Origin: Streptomyces flaveolus
GTDB lineage: Bacteria; Actinomycetota; Actinomycetes; Streptomycetales; Streptomycetaceae
Length of the DNA: 64,000 nucleotides
Assembly: GCF_014648815.1 (NCBI RefSeq)
Contig: NZ_BMRV01000002.1
Coordinates: 729,842 to 793,841, forward strand
Reading direction: 5' to 3'
The position numbers and the translations under genes were made by a program. Below the pieces are notes generated by a model. It saw only the letters and a list, made by a program, of their open reading frames with translations. It was not told the origin of the DNA and ran no database searches. Position 1 is the stretch's first letter, and every line of letters begins with the position of its first letter. Shown piece after piece: positions 48,672 to 59,323 of this stretch.

Positions 48672-50207
48672 TCAGAAGAGCCCGGTACCGGCGAAGCGAA
48701 GGATCAGCTGGGGCGCTCCGGACAGGGCGACGGCGAGGACGGCGGTGGCGGTGATCGCGGCCGTGAGCGGGGCGGGGAGGCCGTGTCGCACGGCCTCCCC
48801 CTCGGGCGCGCGGAACAGCAGGGCCGTCCACTGGAGGTAGTAGAACAGCGCGATGACGACGTTGGCGGCCATGACGACGGCCAGCCAGCCGAGGCCCGCG
48901 TCGACGGCCGCGGAGAAGACGGTGACCTTGGCGAAGAGCCCGATGATGCCGGGCGGCAGTCCGGCGAGGCAGAGCAGGAAGAACGCCAGGAGCAGGGCGG
49001 TCAGCGGATTGGCCGCGTACAGGCCGCGGTAGTCGGCGACGCGGTTGAGGGCCCTGGTACGGCCCACCAGTGCGGCCACCGCGAAAGCGCCGAGGTTCAC
49101 GGCGGCGTACATGAGGGCGTAGGCGACGGTGGACCCGATCGACCGTTCGGGGTCGTCGGAGTACCCGGCGGCGGCGATCGGCACCAGGAGGTAGCCGGCC
49201 TGGCCGACGGACGACCAGGCGAGCAGGCGTACCGCGCTGTACGCGCGCGTGGCCTGCTGGCGCAGGGCTCCGACGTTGCCGACGGTCATGGTGAGCGCGG
49301 CCAGTACCGCGAGGGCCGGGCCCCAGGCGTCGGCGTAGGACGGGAGGGCGACGACCGTGACGAGGATCAGGCCGGAGAAGCCGACCGCCTTGCCGACGAC
49401 GGACAGGTAGGCGGCGATCGGGAGCGGCGCGCCCACGTAGGTGTCGGGCACCCAGAAGTGGAAGGGCACGGCGGCCGTCTTGAAGGCGAAGCCGACGAGG
49501 GTGAGGACGACGCCGGTCTGGGTGAGCGTGGTGAGCTGCCCGTCGACGTGCTGGACGCGGTCGGCCACCTGGGTGAGGTACAGGGTGCCGGTGGAGGCGT
49601 ACAGGAAGCTGATGCCCATGAGGCTGACCGCGGTCGCGGTGACCGAGGACAGGAAGAACTTCAGCGCGGCCTCGGAGGAGCGCCGGTCGCCGTGCCGGAG
49701 GCCGACCAGGGCGAAGGCGGGCAGAGAAGCGACCTCCAGGGCGACGACGAGGGTCGCGAGGTCGCGGGAGGCGGGCAGGAGGGCGGCGCCGGCCGCCGAG
49801 GAGAGCAGCAGGAACCAGAACTCGCCCTCGGGCAGTCCCCGGTCGGCGTCCTTCACGGCGGTGACCGAGAGCAGGGCGGCCAGGAGTGCGCCGCCGAGGA
49901 CCAGGAACTGGAGGGCGAGGGTGAAGGTGTCCGCGGTGTAGCTGCACACGTCCGCGTCGCCGGTGAGGCAGAACGTGGAGCGGTCGTCGCCCACGAGGGG
50001 CAGCAGCAGGAGCGCGGAGGCGGCGAGTCCGGCGACCGCGACCCAGCCGAGCAGCGCCTTGCGGGCGTCCGCGACGAACAGGTCGGCGACGAGGACGACC
50101 AGCCCGACGACCGCCGCCATGGTGGGCGGCGCGATGGCGAGCCAGTCCACGGACTGGACGAGGTTCTGCGCCAGGGGCTCGGCCAGTGGCTGGGCCAGGG
50201 AGCTCAT
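48672..50207 (-). CDS. nuoN: NADH-quinone oxidoreductase subunit N
   Basis: This 511-residue antiporter-like membrane subunit has about 14 helices. AVGFAFKTAAVPFHFWVPDTYVGAP contains the conserved proton-channel lysine and histidine region, and AWSSVGQAGYLLVPIAA follows. It pumps protons in complex I. ATG 50207 overlaps the nuoM stop by 4 bp and is preceded by AGGAGG; the frame continues upstream but only as the antisense-phase reading of nuoM. Confidence 0.97.
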   Translation of the reverse strand: MSSLAQPLAEPLAQNLVQSVDWLAIAPPTMAAVVGLVVLVADLFVADARKALLGWVAVAGLAASALLLLPLVGDDRSTFCLTGDADVCSYTADTFTLALQFLVLGGALLAALLSVTAVKDADRGLPEGEFWFLLLSSAAGAALLPASRDLATLVVALEVASLPAFALVGLRHGDRRSSEAALKFFLSSVTATAVSLMGISFLYASTGTLYLTQVADRVQHVDGQLTTLTQTGVVLTLVGFAFKTAAVPFHFWVPDTYVGAPLPIAAYLSVVGKAVGFSGLILVTVVALPSYADAWGPALAVLAALTMTVGNVGALRQQATRAYSAVRLLAWSSVGQAGYLLVPIAAAGYSDDPERSIGSTVAYALMYAAVNLGAFAVAALVGRTRALNRVADYRGLYAANPLTALLLAFFLLCLAGLPPGIIGLFAKVTVFSAAVDAGLGWLAVVMAANVVIALFYYLQWTALLFRAPEGEAVRHGLPAPLTAAITATAVLAVALSGAPQLILRFAGTGLF

Positions 50208-51778
50208 CGGGTGCCTCCTGAGAGGAGCTGCTGCACGGCCGGGTCGGTCAGCCCGAGCAGGGTCTTGGGCCACAGCCCGGCGACGACGGTGAGGGCGACG
50301 AGCGGAGTCCAGGCGGCGAACTCGTACGTGCGTACGTCGGTGAGCTTCGGGGATTCCCGCGGGACGGCGCCCATGCAGACGCGGCGCACCACGATCAGCA
50401 TGTACGCGGCGGTCAGCAGGGTGCCGAACGCGGCGATCGCCATGAAGGTGAGGAAGGCGGGGCGGCTGAGGTCGGCGTGGGGATCGAAGGCGCCGAACAG
50501 GGCCAGCATCTCGCCCCAGAATCCGGCCAGGCCCGGCAGGCCGAGCGAGGCGACCGCGGCGAAGGCGAGCAGGCCGCCGAGGCGGGGCGCCTTGCCGTAC
50601 AGGGCGGCGCCGGACTCCTCGGCGAGGGTGTCGAGGTCGGTGGTGCCGGTGCGGTCCTTCAGGGCGCCGACCACGAAGAAGAGCAGGCCGGTGATGAGGC
50701 CGTGGGCGATGTTGGCGAACAGGGCGCCGTTGACGCCGGTCGGGGTCATGGTCGCGATGCCGAGCAGCACGAAGCCCATGTGGCCGACGGAGGAGTAGGC
50801 GATGAGGCGCTTGAGGTCGCCCTTCGCACCCCGCTTGGCGAGGGCCAGGCAGGCCAGGGAGCCGTAGATGATCCCTACGACGGCGAAGGCGGCGAGATAG
50901 GGCGCGAAGGTGCGGAAACCGTCCGGGGCGACCGGGAGGAGGATGCGGACGAACCCGTACGTGCCCATCTTGAGCAGGACGCCGGCCAGCAGCACCGAGC
51001 CGACGGTCGGGGCGGCGGTGTGGGCGTCGGGCAGCCAGCTGTGCAGCGGCCACATCGGCGTCTTCACCGCGAGCCCGACACCGATCGCAAGAACGGCGAT
51101 GACCTGCACGGATGTGGTCAGCGACCGGCCGTTGTCAGTGGCGAGTGCCACCATGTCGAATGTGCCCGCCCTGATTCCGATCAGGAGCAGGCCGAGCAGC
51201 ATGACGACCGAGCCGAGCAGCGTGTAGAGGATGAACTTCCAGGCGGCCTGGGCCCGCCCTTCGCCGCCCCAGCGGGCGATGAGGAAGTACATCGGGACGA
51301 GGACCATCTCGAAGGCGAGGAAGAACAGGATCAGGTCGAGGACGGCGAAGGTGGCGAGGGTGCCGGACTCGAGGACGAGCACCAGTGCGACGAAGGCCTT
51401 CGGGCTCGGGCCCGCGGGCAGCTTGAAGTACGAGTAGAGCGCGCACAGGAAGGTCAGCAGCGCGGTCAGGACCAGCAGGGGGAGAGAGATGCCGTCGATG
51501 CCGAGGTGGATGCGCACGTCGAGTGCGGGGATCCAGCTGATGTCCGTGCTGGCCTGCATCTTCGACGGACGGCCGTGGTCGAAGCCGAGCACGAGGACGA
51601 TCGCGGCGAGGAGGACGGCGCCGGTCACGGTGACGCCGTGCCTCAGGACCGCCTGCTCGGGCGACTTGCCCTTCAGTCCGGGCGGGGCCGGCAGGAGAGC
51701 CGCGGCGGCGCCCAGGAGCGGGCCGACGACGACGAACGCCAGAAGGAACTGCATCACGGACTCGTTGATATCGATCAC
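50204..51778 (-). CDS. nuoM: NADH-quinone oxidoreductase subunit M
   Basis: This 524-residue antiporter-like subunit has the NuoM features LDLILFFLAFEMVLVPMYFLIARWGGEGR (with the conserved Glu), AVKTPMWPLHSWLPDAHTAAPTVGSVLLAGVLLKMGTYGF (proton-channel Lys and His) and YSSVGHMGFVLLG. It starts with GTG at 51778; an in-frame ATG at 51754 is a possible alternative. It is coupled to nuoN (4-bp overlap) and separated from nuoL by 6 bp. Confidence 0.97.
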   Translation of the reverse strand: MIDINESVMQFLLAFVVVGPLLGAAAALLPAPPGLKGKSPEQAVLRHGVTVTGAVLLAAIVLVLGFDHGRPSKMQASTDISWIPALDVRIHLGIDGISLPLLVLTALLTFLCALYSYFKLPAGPSPKAFVALVLVLESGTLATFAVLDLILFFLAFEMVLVPMYFLIARWGGEGRAQAAWKFILYTLLGSVVMLLGLLLIGIRAGTFDMVALATDNGRSLTTSVQVIAVLAIGVGLAVKTPMWPLHSWLPDAHTAAPTVGSVLLAGVLLKMGTYGFVRILLPVAPDGFRTFAPYLAAFAVVGIIYGSLACLALAKRGAKGDLKRLIAYSSVGHMGFVLLGIATMTPTGVNGALFANIAHGLITGLLFFVVGALKDRTGTTDLDTLAEESGAALYGKAPRLGGLLAFAAVASLGLPGLAGFWGEMLALFGAFDPHADLSRPAFLTFMAIAAFGTLLTAAYMLIVVRRVCMGAVPRESPKLTDVRTYEFAAWTPLVALTVVAGLWPKTLLGLTDPAVQQLLSGGTR

Positions 51779-51784
51779 GCCTGC

Positions 51785-53779
51785 TCACGCTCCCGTGGCG
51801 ACGAGGACGGCGGCGACCGCGAGGACGACGGTGCCGGCGAGCAGCGCGCTCACATAGGTCTGCACATTGCCGGTCTGGGCGCGGCGGACGGCGGCCCCGA
51901 GCCAGCGGGGCAGGGTGCCCGCCCCGCGTACGTAGGTGTCGACGACCTCGCGGTCGAGGAACCGGACGAGGCTCGCGCCGGCCTGGACCGGGCGGACGAA
52001 GAGGGCCGTGTACACGGCGTCCAGGTGAAAGCCGACGGCCGCGTGGCGGTGCAGCGGACCGAGCAGCAGCCGTCCGGGGTCGGACGGGTCGGGTGCGGAG
52101 GCCACGTTGCCGTAGGCGGGCGTGTGGCTGGCGATGGCCTCGGCCTCGACCTGGCCGGCGTCGGCATCGGGGTGGGCGGCGACCGCGCCCAGCGGGACGG
52201 GGGCGGCGAGCGCCGTGGTGTGCCGCCAGGCCGCGTAGGTGACGATGCCGCCGACCAGGGCCACACCGGTGCCGAGCACGGAGGTGGTGAGGGTCGGGGT
52301 CAGGTCGGTGCCGTCGAACCAGTCGGGCAGCAGGCGGAAGGCGAGTCCGCCTAGGGCGAGGGAGGGGATGGCGAGCACCCAGAGCACGGCGTTCATGACC
52401 AACGGCTGCCTGCCGTGGTCGGGGGCCTCGGTGCCCCGGCCGCGGAAGGCCAGCAGCCACAGGCGGGTCGCGTAGGCGGCGGTGAGCAGGGCGGTGATCA
52501 GGCCGGCGACCAGGACGGTCCAGCCCGCGGCGCCGGGTGCGTGCTCGGTGTGGCCGGTGGCGACGTGCTCGGCGACGACGAGGACGGACTCCTTGGAGAA
52601 GAAGCCGCTGAACGGGGGGATCGCGGCGAGCGCGAGCAGCGCCACGGTCATCGTCCAGTAGGCGTCCGGGACGCGGGCGCGCAGGTCGCGCATGCGGGAC
52701 ATGGCGGCCAGCGAGTTGGTGCCGGCGGCGTGGATGATCACGCCGGCGGCGAGGAAGAGCAGTGCCTTGAAGGCGCCGTGCGTGAGGAGGTGGAAGACGG
52801 CGGCACCACGGTCGCCGGCGGCGAGTGCGCCGGTCATGTAGCCGAGCTGGCCGATGGTCGAGTAGGCGAGGACGCGCTTGATGTCGTCCTGGGCGAGCGC
52901 GGCGAGCGCCGAGCCGACCATCGTGACGGCGGCCATGACGGCGAGGACGACCATCGCGGCCTGTGAGGCCTGGAAGAGCGGAAGGAGCCGGGCGATGAAG
53001 TAGACACCGGCGGCGACCATCGTCGCGGCGTGGATGAGAGCGGAGACGGGTGTCGGGCCCGCCATCGCGTCGGGGAGCCAGGTGTGCAGCGGGAACTGCG
53101 CCGACTTGCCCGCCACACCGGCCAGGAGCAGCAGGGCGATCAGGGTCGGATGGTCGATCGAGCCGCTCGCCACCGCGCCGAGGATCTTGCTGATGCGGAA
53201 GGAGCCGGTCTCGGTGGCCAGCGCGAGCAGGCCGATGAGGAAGGGGACGTCACCGAGCTTGGTCACCAGGAAGGCCTTGAGGGAGGCGGCGCGCGCCTCC
53301 GGGGTCTCCCAGTAGTGGCCGACCAGGAAGTACGAGCAGATGCCCATGACCTCCCAGCCGACCAGCAGCACCATCAGGTCGCCGGAGTAGACGACGAGGA
53401 ACATGGCGGAGGTGAACAGGGAGACGAGCGCGGCGTACGAGGGGTAGCGCGGGTCGTCGCGCAGATAGCCCGTCGAGTAGAGCTGTACGCAGGTGGCGAC
53501 GCAGCCGACCAGGACGGCCACGAGGGCGGCGAAGCCGTCGATGTCGAGGGCGAGCTCGATGGGGACCGAGCCGGTGGGCGTCAGTTCCGTGGCGGCGTCC
53601 ACGGCCTGGCCACCGCCCTGGCGCGCGGCGACCAGTACGGCGAGGACGAGGGCCGCCAGGGTGGGCAGGACGGCGAGCGGGCGGACGAAGCCGGGTGCGG
53701 TGCGGCCGAGGAGCAGGCCGGCGGCCGCGCCCAGGAAGGGCAGGAGGGGGACGAGTACGGCGAGGGTGGTCGTGGTCAC
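51785..53779 (-). CDS. nuoL: NADH-quinone oxidoreductase subunit L
   Basis: This 664-residue subunit is the distal proton pump with its long lateral helix at the C-terminus. [76 protein letters not shown] and [18 protein letters not shown] are the conserved antiporter motifs. GTG 53779 overlaps the nuoK stop (GTGA). Its last residues extend into an Ala/Val-rich helix. Confidence 0.97.
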   Translation of the reverse strand: MTTTTLAVLVPLLPFLGAAAGLLLGRTAPGFVRPLAVLPTLAALVLAVLVAARQGGGQAVDAATELTPTGSVPIELALDIDGFAALVAVLVGCVATCVQLYSTGYLRDDPRYPSYAALVSLFTSAMFLVVYSGDLMVLLVGWEVMGICSYFLVGHYWETPEARAASLKAFLVTKLGDVPFLIGLLALATETGSFRISKILGAVASGSIDHPTLIALLLLAGVAGKSAQFPLHTWLPDAMAGPTPVSALIHAATMVAAGVYFIARLLPLFQASQAAMVVLAVMAAVTMVGSALAALAQDDIKRVLAYSTIGQLGYMTGALAAGDRGAAVFHLLTHGAFKALLFLAAGVIIHAAGTNSLAAMSRMRDLRARVPDAYWTMTVALLALAAIPPFSGFFSKESVLVVAEHVATGHTEHAPGAAGWTVLVAGLITALLTAAYATRLWLLAFRGRGTEAPDHGRQPLVMNAVLWVLAIPSLALGGLAFRLLPDWFDGTDLTPTLTTSVLGTGVALVGGIVTYAAWRHTTALAAPVPLGAVAAHPDADAGQVEAEAIASHTPAYGNVASAPDPSDPGRLLLGPLHRHAAVGFHLDAVYTALFVRPVQAGASLVRFLDREVVDTYVRGAGTLPRWLGAAVRRAQTGNVQTYVSALLAGTVVLAVAAVLVATGA

Positions 53780-54165
53780 GCGGTGGCCTCAGCCTTCTCG
53801 GCCGTCCCGGTCGCGGGGGCATCGGTGTCGGGGCCGTCGGGCTCGTGGCCCTCGGCGGTGTCGCGGAGCCGGTCGATGTCCGCGGTGCCGCGGTTGCGGT
53901 GGACGGCGAGCACGATCGCCAGGCCGATGCCGATCTCGGCGGCGGCGATGGCGATGGTGAACAGGGTCAGGGCCTGACCGGAGTGCAGGGTCTCCTCGGC
54001 GGCCTTGCTGAGCCAGACGTCGAAGGCGACCAGGTTGAGGTTGACGGCGTTGAGCATCAGCTCGACCGACATCAGGACCAGGATCGCGTTGCGGCGGGCG
54101 AGGACTCCGTACAGACCCGTGCAGAACAGGAGGGCGGACAGGACGGCGGGATAGGCGAGGTGCAT
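53776..54165 (-). CDS. nuoK: NADH-quinone oxidoreductase subunit K
   Basis: This 129-residue protein has the three helices of NuoK with conserved glutamates in [20 protein letters not shown] and [17 protein letters not shown] 30-residue polar tail rich in Asp, Ala and Pro extends it beyond the usual roughly 100 residues. ATG 54165 shares one base with the nuoJ stop (TGATG). It forms part of the membrane proton path between NuoH and NuoN. Confidence 0.96.
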   Translation of the reverse strand: MHLAYPAVLSALLFCTGLYGVLARRNAILVLMSVELMLNAVNLNLVAFDVWLSKAAEETLHSGQALTLFTIAIAAAEIGIGLAIVLAVHRNRGTADIDRLRDTAEGHEPDGPDTDAPATGTAEKAEATA

Positions 54166-54821
54166 CAGCGGACACCGCCCTCGTCGGCACCGTTCGGGGT
54201 GGTGGTCGGGGTGGCCGCGTCGGCCGCTCGGTCCGCCTTGGCCTTGCGGGACAGGACGATCGCGCCGACCAGGGCGGCGAGGAGGAGGACGGAGAGGGCC
54301 TCGAAGGGGAGGACCCAGTTCTGGAAGAGGCTCGCTCCCGTCACGGCGGTGGAGCCGGCGGCCGGGCCGTCCAGGTCGATCCACGTGGTCCGGAAGGCGT
54401 CGACGACGACCCACACCAGGGCCGCCGCGGCGGCGACGGCCACGGTGAGGGCGGCCCAGCGGTTGCCGGAGTCGGCGTCCGGGGAACGGCCGATCGGGGC
54501 TCGGGTGAGCATCAGACCGAACAGGATGAGGACGACGACGGAACCGACGTAGATGAGGACCTGCACCCAGGCGATGAACTCGGCGGTGAGCAGGAGGTAC
54601 TCGACGGCGAGGCCGCCGAGTGCCACCACCAGCCACAGGGCGGCGTGGACGAGCTGCCGGGTCGTGACGGTGACGACGGCGGCGCCGAAGGTGACGAGGC
54701 CGACGAGGAGGAAGGCGATCTCGACGCCGGTCGGGGACAGGAAGCCGTGGGAACCGGCGGCCGTGGTCGCGGTCGTCGGGTCCGTCGCCGCGAGGCGGAC
54801 GGCGGTCGCTGCGAGGGTCAT
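54165..54821 (-). CDS. nuoJ: NADH-quinone oxidoreductase subunit J
   Basis: This 218-residue subunit has about five helices. [79 protein letters not shown] contains the typical NuoJ core with the pi-bulge helix region. A Thr/Pro/Ala tail follows. ATG 54821 lies inside the nuoI stop overlap (4 bp). Confidence 0.96.
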   Translation of the reverse strand: MTLAATAVRLAATDPTTATTAAGSHGFLSPTGVEIAFLLVGLVTFGAAVVTVTTRQLVHAALWLVVALGGLAVEYLLLTAEFIAWVQVLIYVGSVVVLILFGLMLTRAPIGRSPDADSGNRWAALTVAVAAAAALVWVVVDAFRTTWIDLDGPAAGSTAVTGASLFQNWVLPFEALSVLLLAALVGAIVLSRKAKADRAADAATPTTTPNGADEGGVR

Positions 54822-55570
54822 TCCCGGCCCTCCTGGCCCGGTCGCGGCTGGTCCGGCTCCGGCCGGCCCGGACCCGGCTGCCCGGGCCCCGGCCGGTCCG
54901 GCCTCGGCTGGTCCGTCTGCTGCTTGGAGTCGCCCATCGGGCGGGTGGGCTGCTCGGCGGCGCGGGCCTGCTCGTCGGCGTGCGCTTCGGTCGGCCCGGT
55001 CGCCTCGGCCGCGCCCTGCTGGGCGGCCTCCTGCTGGGCGGCCTCCTGCTGGGCGGCCAGTTTGTCGGCGGTCTTGCGGGCGGCGGCGAGTTCCTTCGGT
55101 TCCTCCGCGCCGGGGTCGAGGGCGGGCGGGGCCGGGACCGTCCACATCCACTCGCGGAGCTTGTCGCGCTCGTGGGTGAGGTCGCGGATGTCCGTCTCGG
55201 AGTACTCGAACTCCGGGGACCAGAACAGCGCGTCGAAAGGACAGACCTCGATGCAGATACCGCAGTACATGCACAGGGAGAAGTCGATGGCGAAGCGGTC
55301 GAGGACGTTGCGGCTGCGTTCGCGGCCGCCGGGCGTGGCCGCCGGCACCGTCTCCTTGTGGGAGTCGATGTAGATGCACCAGTCGGGGCACTCGCGGGCG
55401 CACAGCATGCAGACCGTGCAGTTCTCCTCGAACAGGCCGATCACGCCGCGGGTGCGGGGCGGGAGGTCGGGCTGGGTGTCCGGGTACTGCTGGGTGACGG
55501 TCTTCCTCGTCATCGTGCGGAGGGTGACGGCCAGGCCCTTGGCCAGGCCGGAGCCGGGGACGGGGGACAT
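54818..55570 (-). CDS. nuoI: NuoI-type 2[4Fe-4S] subunit with repetitive C-terminal tail
   Basis: This 250-residue subunit carries two 4Fe-4S motifs, [15 protein letters not shown] and [14 protein letters not shown], like NuoI. It differs from the usual NuoI in sequence around them ([13 protein letters not shown]). About 95 residues after [12 protein letters not shown] are low complexity: Ala/Gln-rich (three QQEAA-type units), then a Pro/Asp/Gln/Arg-rich end ([16 protein letters not shown]). The extra tail is not expected for complex I and may be disordered. It starts 2 bp after nuoH; ATG 55570. Confidence 0.93.
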   Translation of the reverse strand: MSPVPGSGLAKGLAVTLRTMTRKTVTQQYPDTQPDLPPRTRGVIGLFEENCTVCMLCARECPDWCIYIDSHKETVPAATPGGRERSRNVLDRFAIDFSLCMYCGICIEVCPFDALFWSPEFEYSETDIRDLTHERDKLREWMWTVPAPPALDPGAEEPKELAAARKTADKLAAQQEAAQQEAAQQGAAEATGPTEAHADEQARAAEQPTRPMGDSKQQTDQPRPDRPGPGQPGPGRPEPDQPRPGQEGRE

Positions 55571-55572
55571 GG

Positions 55573-56541
55573 TTACTGGATCACCACCTTGACGATGCCG
55601 GTGAGGGCGATCTGGGCGAGGGAGAGGGGGACGAGGAGGGTCCAGGAGAGTTTCTGGAGCTGGTCCTCGCGCAGCCGCGGGTAGGTCACGCGCAGCCAGA
55701 TCACGACGAAGGCGAGGACGGCGGTCTTCAGCAGGGTCCAGACCCAGCCGAGGCCGTCGGCGCCCCAGGGCCCGTGCCAGCCGCCCAGGAACAGGACGGT
55801 GGTCAGACCGCACAGCACGACGATTCCGGCGTACTCGGCGAGGAGGAACAGAGCGAAGCGCAGGCCGGTGTACTCGGTGTAGGCGCCGAAGATGATCTCC
55901 GAGTCGGCGACCGGCATGTCGAACGGGGGGCGCTGCAGTTCGGCCAGCCCGGCGACGAAGAAGACGAGGGCGCCGACGATCTGCCAGGGCAGCCACCACC
56001 ACTCGAAGGCGTCGAGGATGCCGACGAGTGAGACGGTGCCGGCCGCCATCGCCACCGAGGCGGCGGTGAGCAGCATCGGGAGTTCGTACGCGAGGAGCTG
56101 GGCGGCGGTGCGCAGGCCGCCGAGGAGGGAGAACTTGTTGGCGGAGGCCCAGCCGGCCATGAGCGAGCCGAGGACGCCCACGCCCATGACGGCGAGCACG
56201 AAGAAGATCCCCGCGTCGACGACCTGTCCCACCGCTCCCTCGCCGGGCCCGATGGGGATGGCGAGGAGGACGAGGAGGTACGGGAGCAGGGCCACGGCGG
56301 GGGCGAGCTGGAAGACGCGGCGGTCCGCGTCCCCGGGGACGACGTCCTCCTTCTGCGCGAACTTCACACCGTCCGCGACGAGCTGTGCCCAGCCGTGGAA
56401 GCCACCGGCGTACATCGGGCCGAGGCGGCCCTGCATGTGGGCCATCACCTTGTGCTCGGTCTGGCCGACGATCAGGGGGAAGGTGAGGAAGACGACGAAG
56501 ACGATCAGGAGGCGCAGGGTGACGTCGAGAGCGTCGTTCAC
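55573..56541 (-). CDS. nuoH: NADH-quinone oxidoreductase subunit H
   Basis: This 322-residue membrane subunit forms the quinone entrance. Diagnostic segments are [91 protein letters not shown] and [21 protein letters not shown]. Start 56541 overlaps the nuoC stop by 4 bp, which confirms the frame of the long nuoC tail. Confidence 0.97.
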   Translation of the reverse strand: MNDALDVTLRLLIVFVVFLTFPLIVGQTEHKVMAHMQGRLGPMYAGGFHGWAQLVADGVKFAQKEDVVPGDADRRVFQLAPAVALLPYLLVLLAIPIGPGEGAVGQVVDAGIFFVLAVMGVGVLGSLMAGWASANKFSLLGGLRTAAQLLAYELPMLLTAASVAMAAGTVSLVGILDAFEWWWLPWQIVGALVFFVAGLAELQRPPFDMPVADSEIIFGAYTEYTGLRFALFLLAEYAGIVVLCGLTTVLFLGGWHGPWGADGLGWVWTLLKTAVLAFVVIWLRVTYPRLREDQLQKLSWTLLVPLSLAQIALTGIVKVVIQ

Positions 56542-58115
56542 TGCGTGCCTCCTGGGCGGTCGTCGGGTGTTTCGGGGCGGGCGGGGGGCCGCGAAGCCTC
56601 TCGGGTCTCCGGGTCCGCAGGACTGTCCGGGGTTACCGGCCCCTCGGCGTTCTCGGGGCTGTCCGGGTGCTCCGGAGTCGCCGCGCTGCCCGGGGTCTCC
56701 CCGTCCTCCGTGCTCCCCCGGCCCTCGGTCGTGCTCCCCCGGCCCTCGGCCTCCTCGGCCGGCTCGGTGGGCTCGGCCGGCTCGGTGGGCTCGGTGGGCT
56801 CGGTGGGCTCGGTGGGCTCGTCGAAGGCCGGGCGGGCGTGGTGCCAGGGTGCGTCGGGGCTGCGGGGCGCGGCAGCGGGCTTCGGGGCGGGGCGCGGCTC
56901 CCCGGCGGCGCCGGACGGGCCGGCCTCGTCGGACCGGCCCACGGTGGAGTCGGTCCGCTGGGAGGCGGAGCCCTCACTTGCGCTGCGTGCGCGCCGGGCG
57001 GTCGGTGTCCTGGGCCCTGCGGAAGCCTGGCCCTCCCCACCGGGTGCGTCCGCCGAGCCCTCGGGGGCCGCCGGCCCCGGCCGCTGCGACGCCGAGCCCT
57101 CGCTCGCGCTGCGTGCACGGCGGGCGGTCGGTGTGCTCGGCCCGGCGGTCGGTGTGCTCTGCCCGGTGGCCTCCCGGCCCTCCCCGCCGGATGCGTCCGC
57201 CGGGCCCTCGGGGGCTGCCGGTCCCGGCCGCTGCGAGGCGGAACCCTGGCTCGCGCTCCGCGTACGCCGCGGCGTCGACGCCGGCCGGGCCGACGAGGAC
57301 TCCGTGGCCGGGATACGCGAGGCCGAGGTTTCCGGCGCCGGGGTTCCGGCAGCCGTGGTGCCCGTGGCCGGGGACTCGACGGCCGGAGTCTCAGTGCCCG
57401 GCGTTTCGGTGCCCGGAGCTGTCTGGCCGGCGGAGCCCTGGGCTGCCGTGCGCATGCGGCGGGCCGGGCGTTCTCCCGCCGCGCGGGCCGGACGGTCGCC
57501 CGCCGCGCGGGCGGCGCCGCGGGCCGGGCGGGCCGGGGCAGGGGGGAGCTGGCCCTTCAGCGGGCCCCACTCGTTGGGGTCGGGGACGCCCGGGGGCAGC
57601 ATCTGGCGGCGTCGGGGGCCGCCGTGGTCGGACTCGCCGGGTTCCTTCGCGCCGGGCCATGCCTTGGCCACGCGGGCGGCGAGGACGAAGTCCTTGCGCA
57701 GGGGGTGGCCCTCGAAGCCCTCGGGCAGCAGCAGGTGGTCCAGCGCGGGGTGGTCCTCGAAGACGACGCCGAACATCTCGTGCGTCTCGCGTTCGTGCCA
57801 GGCCGCGCCCGCGTACACCGCGACGGCGGTCGGCAGGACCGGGGACTCGTGCGGAACGGTCGTGCGCACCAGCAGCCGGCGGACCGGCGCGAGCGCGGCC
57901 ACGTGCGCCGCGACACGGAAGCCCGTGCCCGGTTCGTCGACCGCGCTCAGCCAGTCGAAGTACGTGCAGCCCAGCCGGTCGCGGGCGGTCTCCAGGGCGG
58001 AGATCCAGGCCGCCGGCGGCACGTCCACCGTCAGGAGGTCGTACGACTCCTCAGCCGTGGCCTCGGCCCCGAAGAGTTCCCCGGCATCGGCGGGCAGCCA
58101 GCCGACGGCGCTCAT
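56538..58115 (-). CDS. nuoC: NuoC-type subunit with long disordered, repeat-rich C-terminal extension
   Basis: This 525-residue protein has an N-terminal NuoC (30 kDa subunit) domain in about residues 1-165. [64 protein letters not shown] are diagnostic. The remaining roughly 350 residues are low complexity: Ala/Pro/Arg at first, then three copies of a RSAS(E/Q)GSASQR block with variable linkers, a TEP/AEP run and a Pro/Asp/Glu end. NuoC is usually 170-250 residues or fused to NuoD; no NuoD is present here or elsewhere in the window. The stop overlaps nuoH (4 bp), so the tail is in frame and translated. Confidence 0.9.
   Translation of the reverse strand: MSAVGWLPADAGELFGAEATAEESYDLLTVDVPPAAWISALETARDRLGCTYFDWLSAVDEPGTGFRVAAHVAALAPVRRLLVRTTVPHESPVLPTAVAVYAGAAWHERETHEMFGVVFEDHPALDHLLLPEGFEGHPLRKDFVLAARVAKAWPGAKEPGESDHGGPRRRQMLPPGVPDPNEWGPLKGQLPPAPARPARGAARAAGDRPARAAGERPARRMRTAAQGSAGQTAPGTETPGTETPAVESPATGTTAAGTPAPETSASRIPATESSSARPASTPRRTRSASQGSASQRPGPAAPEGPADASGGEGREATGQSTPTAGPSTPTARRARSASEGSASQRPGPAAPEGSADAPGGEGQASAGPRTPTARRARSASEGSASQRTDSTVGRSDEAGPSGAAGEPRPAPKPAAAPRSPDAPWHHARPAFDEPTEPTEPTEPTEPAEPTEPAEEAEGRGSTTEGRGSTEDGETPGSAATPEHPDSPENAEGPVTPDSPADPETREASRPPARPETPDDRPGGTQ
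56761..56820. repeat. 9-bp tandem repeat inside the nuoC tail
   Basis: About six and a half copies of GGCTCGGTG (one variant GGCTCGGCC) code for a Thr-Glu-Pro / Ala-Glu-Pro run on the minus strand. Such minisatellites are prone to copy-number change; a change in multiples of nine bases keeps the frame. Confidence 0.85.
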
Positions 58116-58735
58116 CGGGCCTCCCCCGAGTCCGGGGCGGGCGGCCGCACCAGGTCACTCTGCAGGGCGGCCGCCGACGGGCGCGGCGAGGTGCCGTACC
58201 GCTCCCCCAGCGACTCCCGGGCGATCTTCTCCTGGAGCTTCAGGATCCCCTGGAGCAGCGCCTCGGGGCGCGGCGGGCAGCCGGGGACGTAGACGTCGAC
58301 GGGGATGATCTGGTCGACGCCCTTCGTCACGGAGTACGAGTCCCAGTACGGGCCGCCGCAGTTGGAGCAGGCGCCGAAGGAGATGACGTACTTCGGCTCC
58401 GGCATCTGCTCGTAGAGGCGCTTGACGGCGGGGGCCATCTTGTCCGTGACCGTGCCCGACACCACCATCAGGTCGGCCTGGCGGGGTCCCGGGGCGAACG
58501 GGATGACGCCGAGACGGATGAAGTCGTGGCGGGCCATCGACGCGGCGATGAACTCGATGGCGCAGCAGGCGAGGCCGAAGTTGAAGACCCAGAGCGAGTA
58601 GCGGCGGCCCCAGTTGAGGACGACCTTCATCGGCTCGGGGGCGAGCCGGGAGAGGGCGCCCAGCCGCTTCGGCTCCGGCAGCAGGACGGGCTCGGAGCCG
58701 GCGGAGGACGCGGAGGCGGAGGGGTTCACGTCCAT
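58112..58735 (-). CDS. nuoB: NADH-quinone oxidoreductase subunit B
   Basis: This 207-residue subunit holds the N2 4Fe-4S cluster. Ligands are in [10 protein letters not shown] (adjacent cysteines), GACSNCGGP and [46 protein letters not shown] is typical. An N-terminal 25-residue Ser/Ala-rich stretch and a Pro/Ser-rich tail exceed the core. N2 normally sits at the interface with NuoD, which is not encoded here. ATG 58735 overlaps nuoA by 10 bp. Confidence 0.96.
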   Translation of the reverse strand: MDVNPSASASSAGSEPVLLPEPKRLGALSRLAPEPMKVVLNWGRRYSLWVFNFGLACCAIEFIAASMARHDFIRLGVIPFAPGPRQADLMVVSGTVTDKMAPAVKRLYEQMPEPKYVISFGACSNCGGPYWDSYSVTKGVDQIIPVDVYVPGCPPRPEALLQGILKLQEKIARESLGERYGTSPRPSAAALQSDLVRPPAPDSGEAR

Positions 58736-59121
58736 GACAGGACGCCCTTCTTGTATGCGTAGAGCAGGCCCACGGCGAGGAAGCCGAGGAAGATGAACAT
58801 CTCCACGAGCGTCGTCGCGCCGTACCCGGGGTCGGCGAAGATCGTCGCCCACGGGAAGAGGAAGATCGAGTCCACCGCGAAGATCACGTACAGGAACGCG
58901 TAGACGTAGTAGCGGACCTGGGTGTGGGCCCAGCCCTCGCCGACTGGGTCGACTCCGCACTCGTACGTCAGGAGCTTCTCGGGCGTGGGGACCACGGGCC
59001 GCAGCAGGCGCCCCGCGCCGAAGGCCACGGCCACGAAGAGCACGCCGACGAGGGCGAGCAGTCCGACGACCGAGTAGGACTGGAAGTAGTCGGCCGCGAT
59101 GCCGACAGTCGGTTCCGGCAC
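58726..59121 (-). CDS. nuoA: NADH-quinone oxidoreductase subunit A
   Basis: This 131-residue membrane subunit has three helices and the conserved [16 protein letters not shown] and [27 protein letters not shown]. The ECG cysteine loop approaches the quinone site. It is the first gene of the nuo operon (A-B-C-H-I-J-K-L-M-N) on the minus strand, and a plausible promoter lies about 70 bp upstream. Confidence 0.96.
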   Translation of the reverse strand: MPEPTVGIAADYFQSYSVVGLLALVGVLFVAVAFGAGRLLRPVVPTPEKLLTYECGVDPVGEGWAHTQVRYYVYAFLYVIFAVDSIFLFPWATIFADPGYGATTLVEMFIFLGFLAVGLLYAYKKGVLSWT

Positions 59122-59192
59122 GTCCGTCCCTCACTCCCTGTCCGAACCCTGCGAGCCCCGAACGCTGCTGTCCGACGATCTGTACGCACGGG

Positions 59193-59221
59193 AGTCTAGG
59201 CGCTGATAAAGAGAGGGTAAG
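59193..59221 (-). promoter_or_regulatory. Possible nuo operon promoter
   Basis: On the minus strand, CTTACC (59216-59221) and TAGACT (59193-59198) are 17 bp apart. It is about 72 bp ahead of the nuoA start. The -35 box is only moderately like TTGACC. Confidence 0.45.
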
Positions 59222-59323
59222 CAGCCCGTCGCACCTTGAGACGCCGGGGTGGGGTTTTCCTCAGGAGATGCCCGGCGGTCCGCCTCATGGCGCGGGGCCG
59301 CGCCGCACGGCACGCTGGCCCGT

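Noticed and set aside
50208..51053. An N-terminal extension of nuoN that would almost double its length
   Set aside because: The extension is an alternate-frame reading of nuoM (Arg/Pro/His-rich). The ATG at 50207 with AGGAGG gives the normal NuoN start.
56758..57275. Short repeats in nuoC considered as a CRISPR-like array
   Set aside because: Units are 9 bp or degenerate protein-level repeats, in frame in a gene; there are no spacers of constant length.
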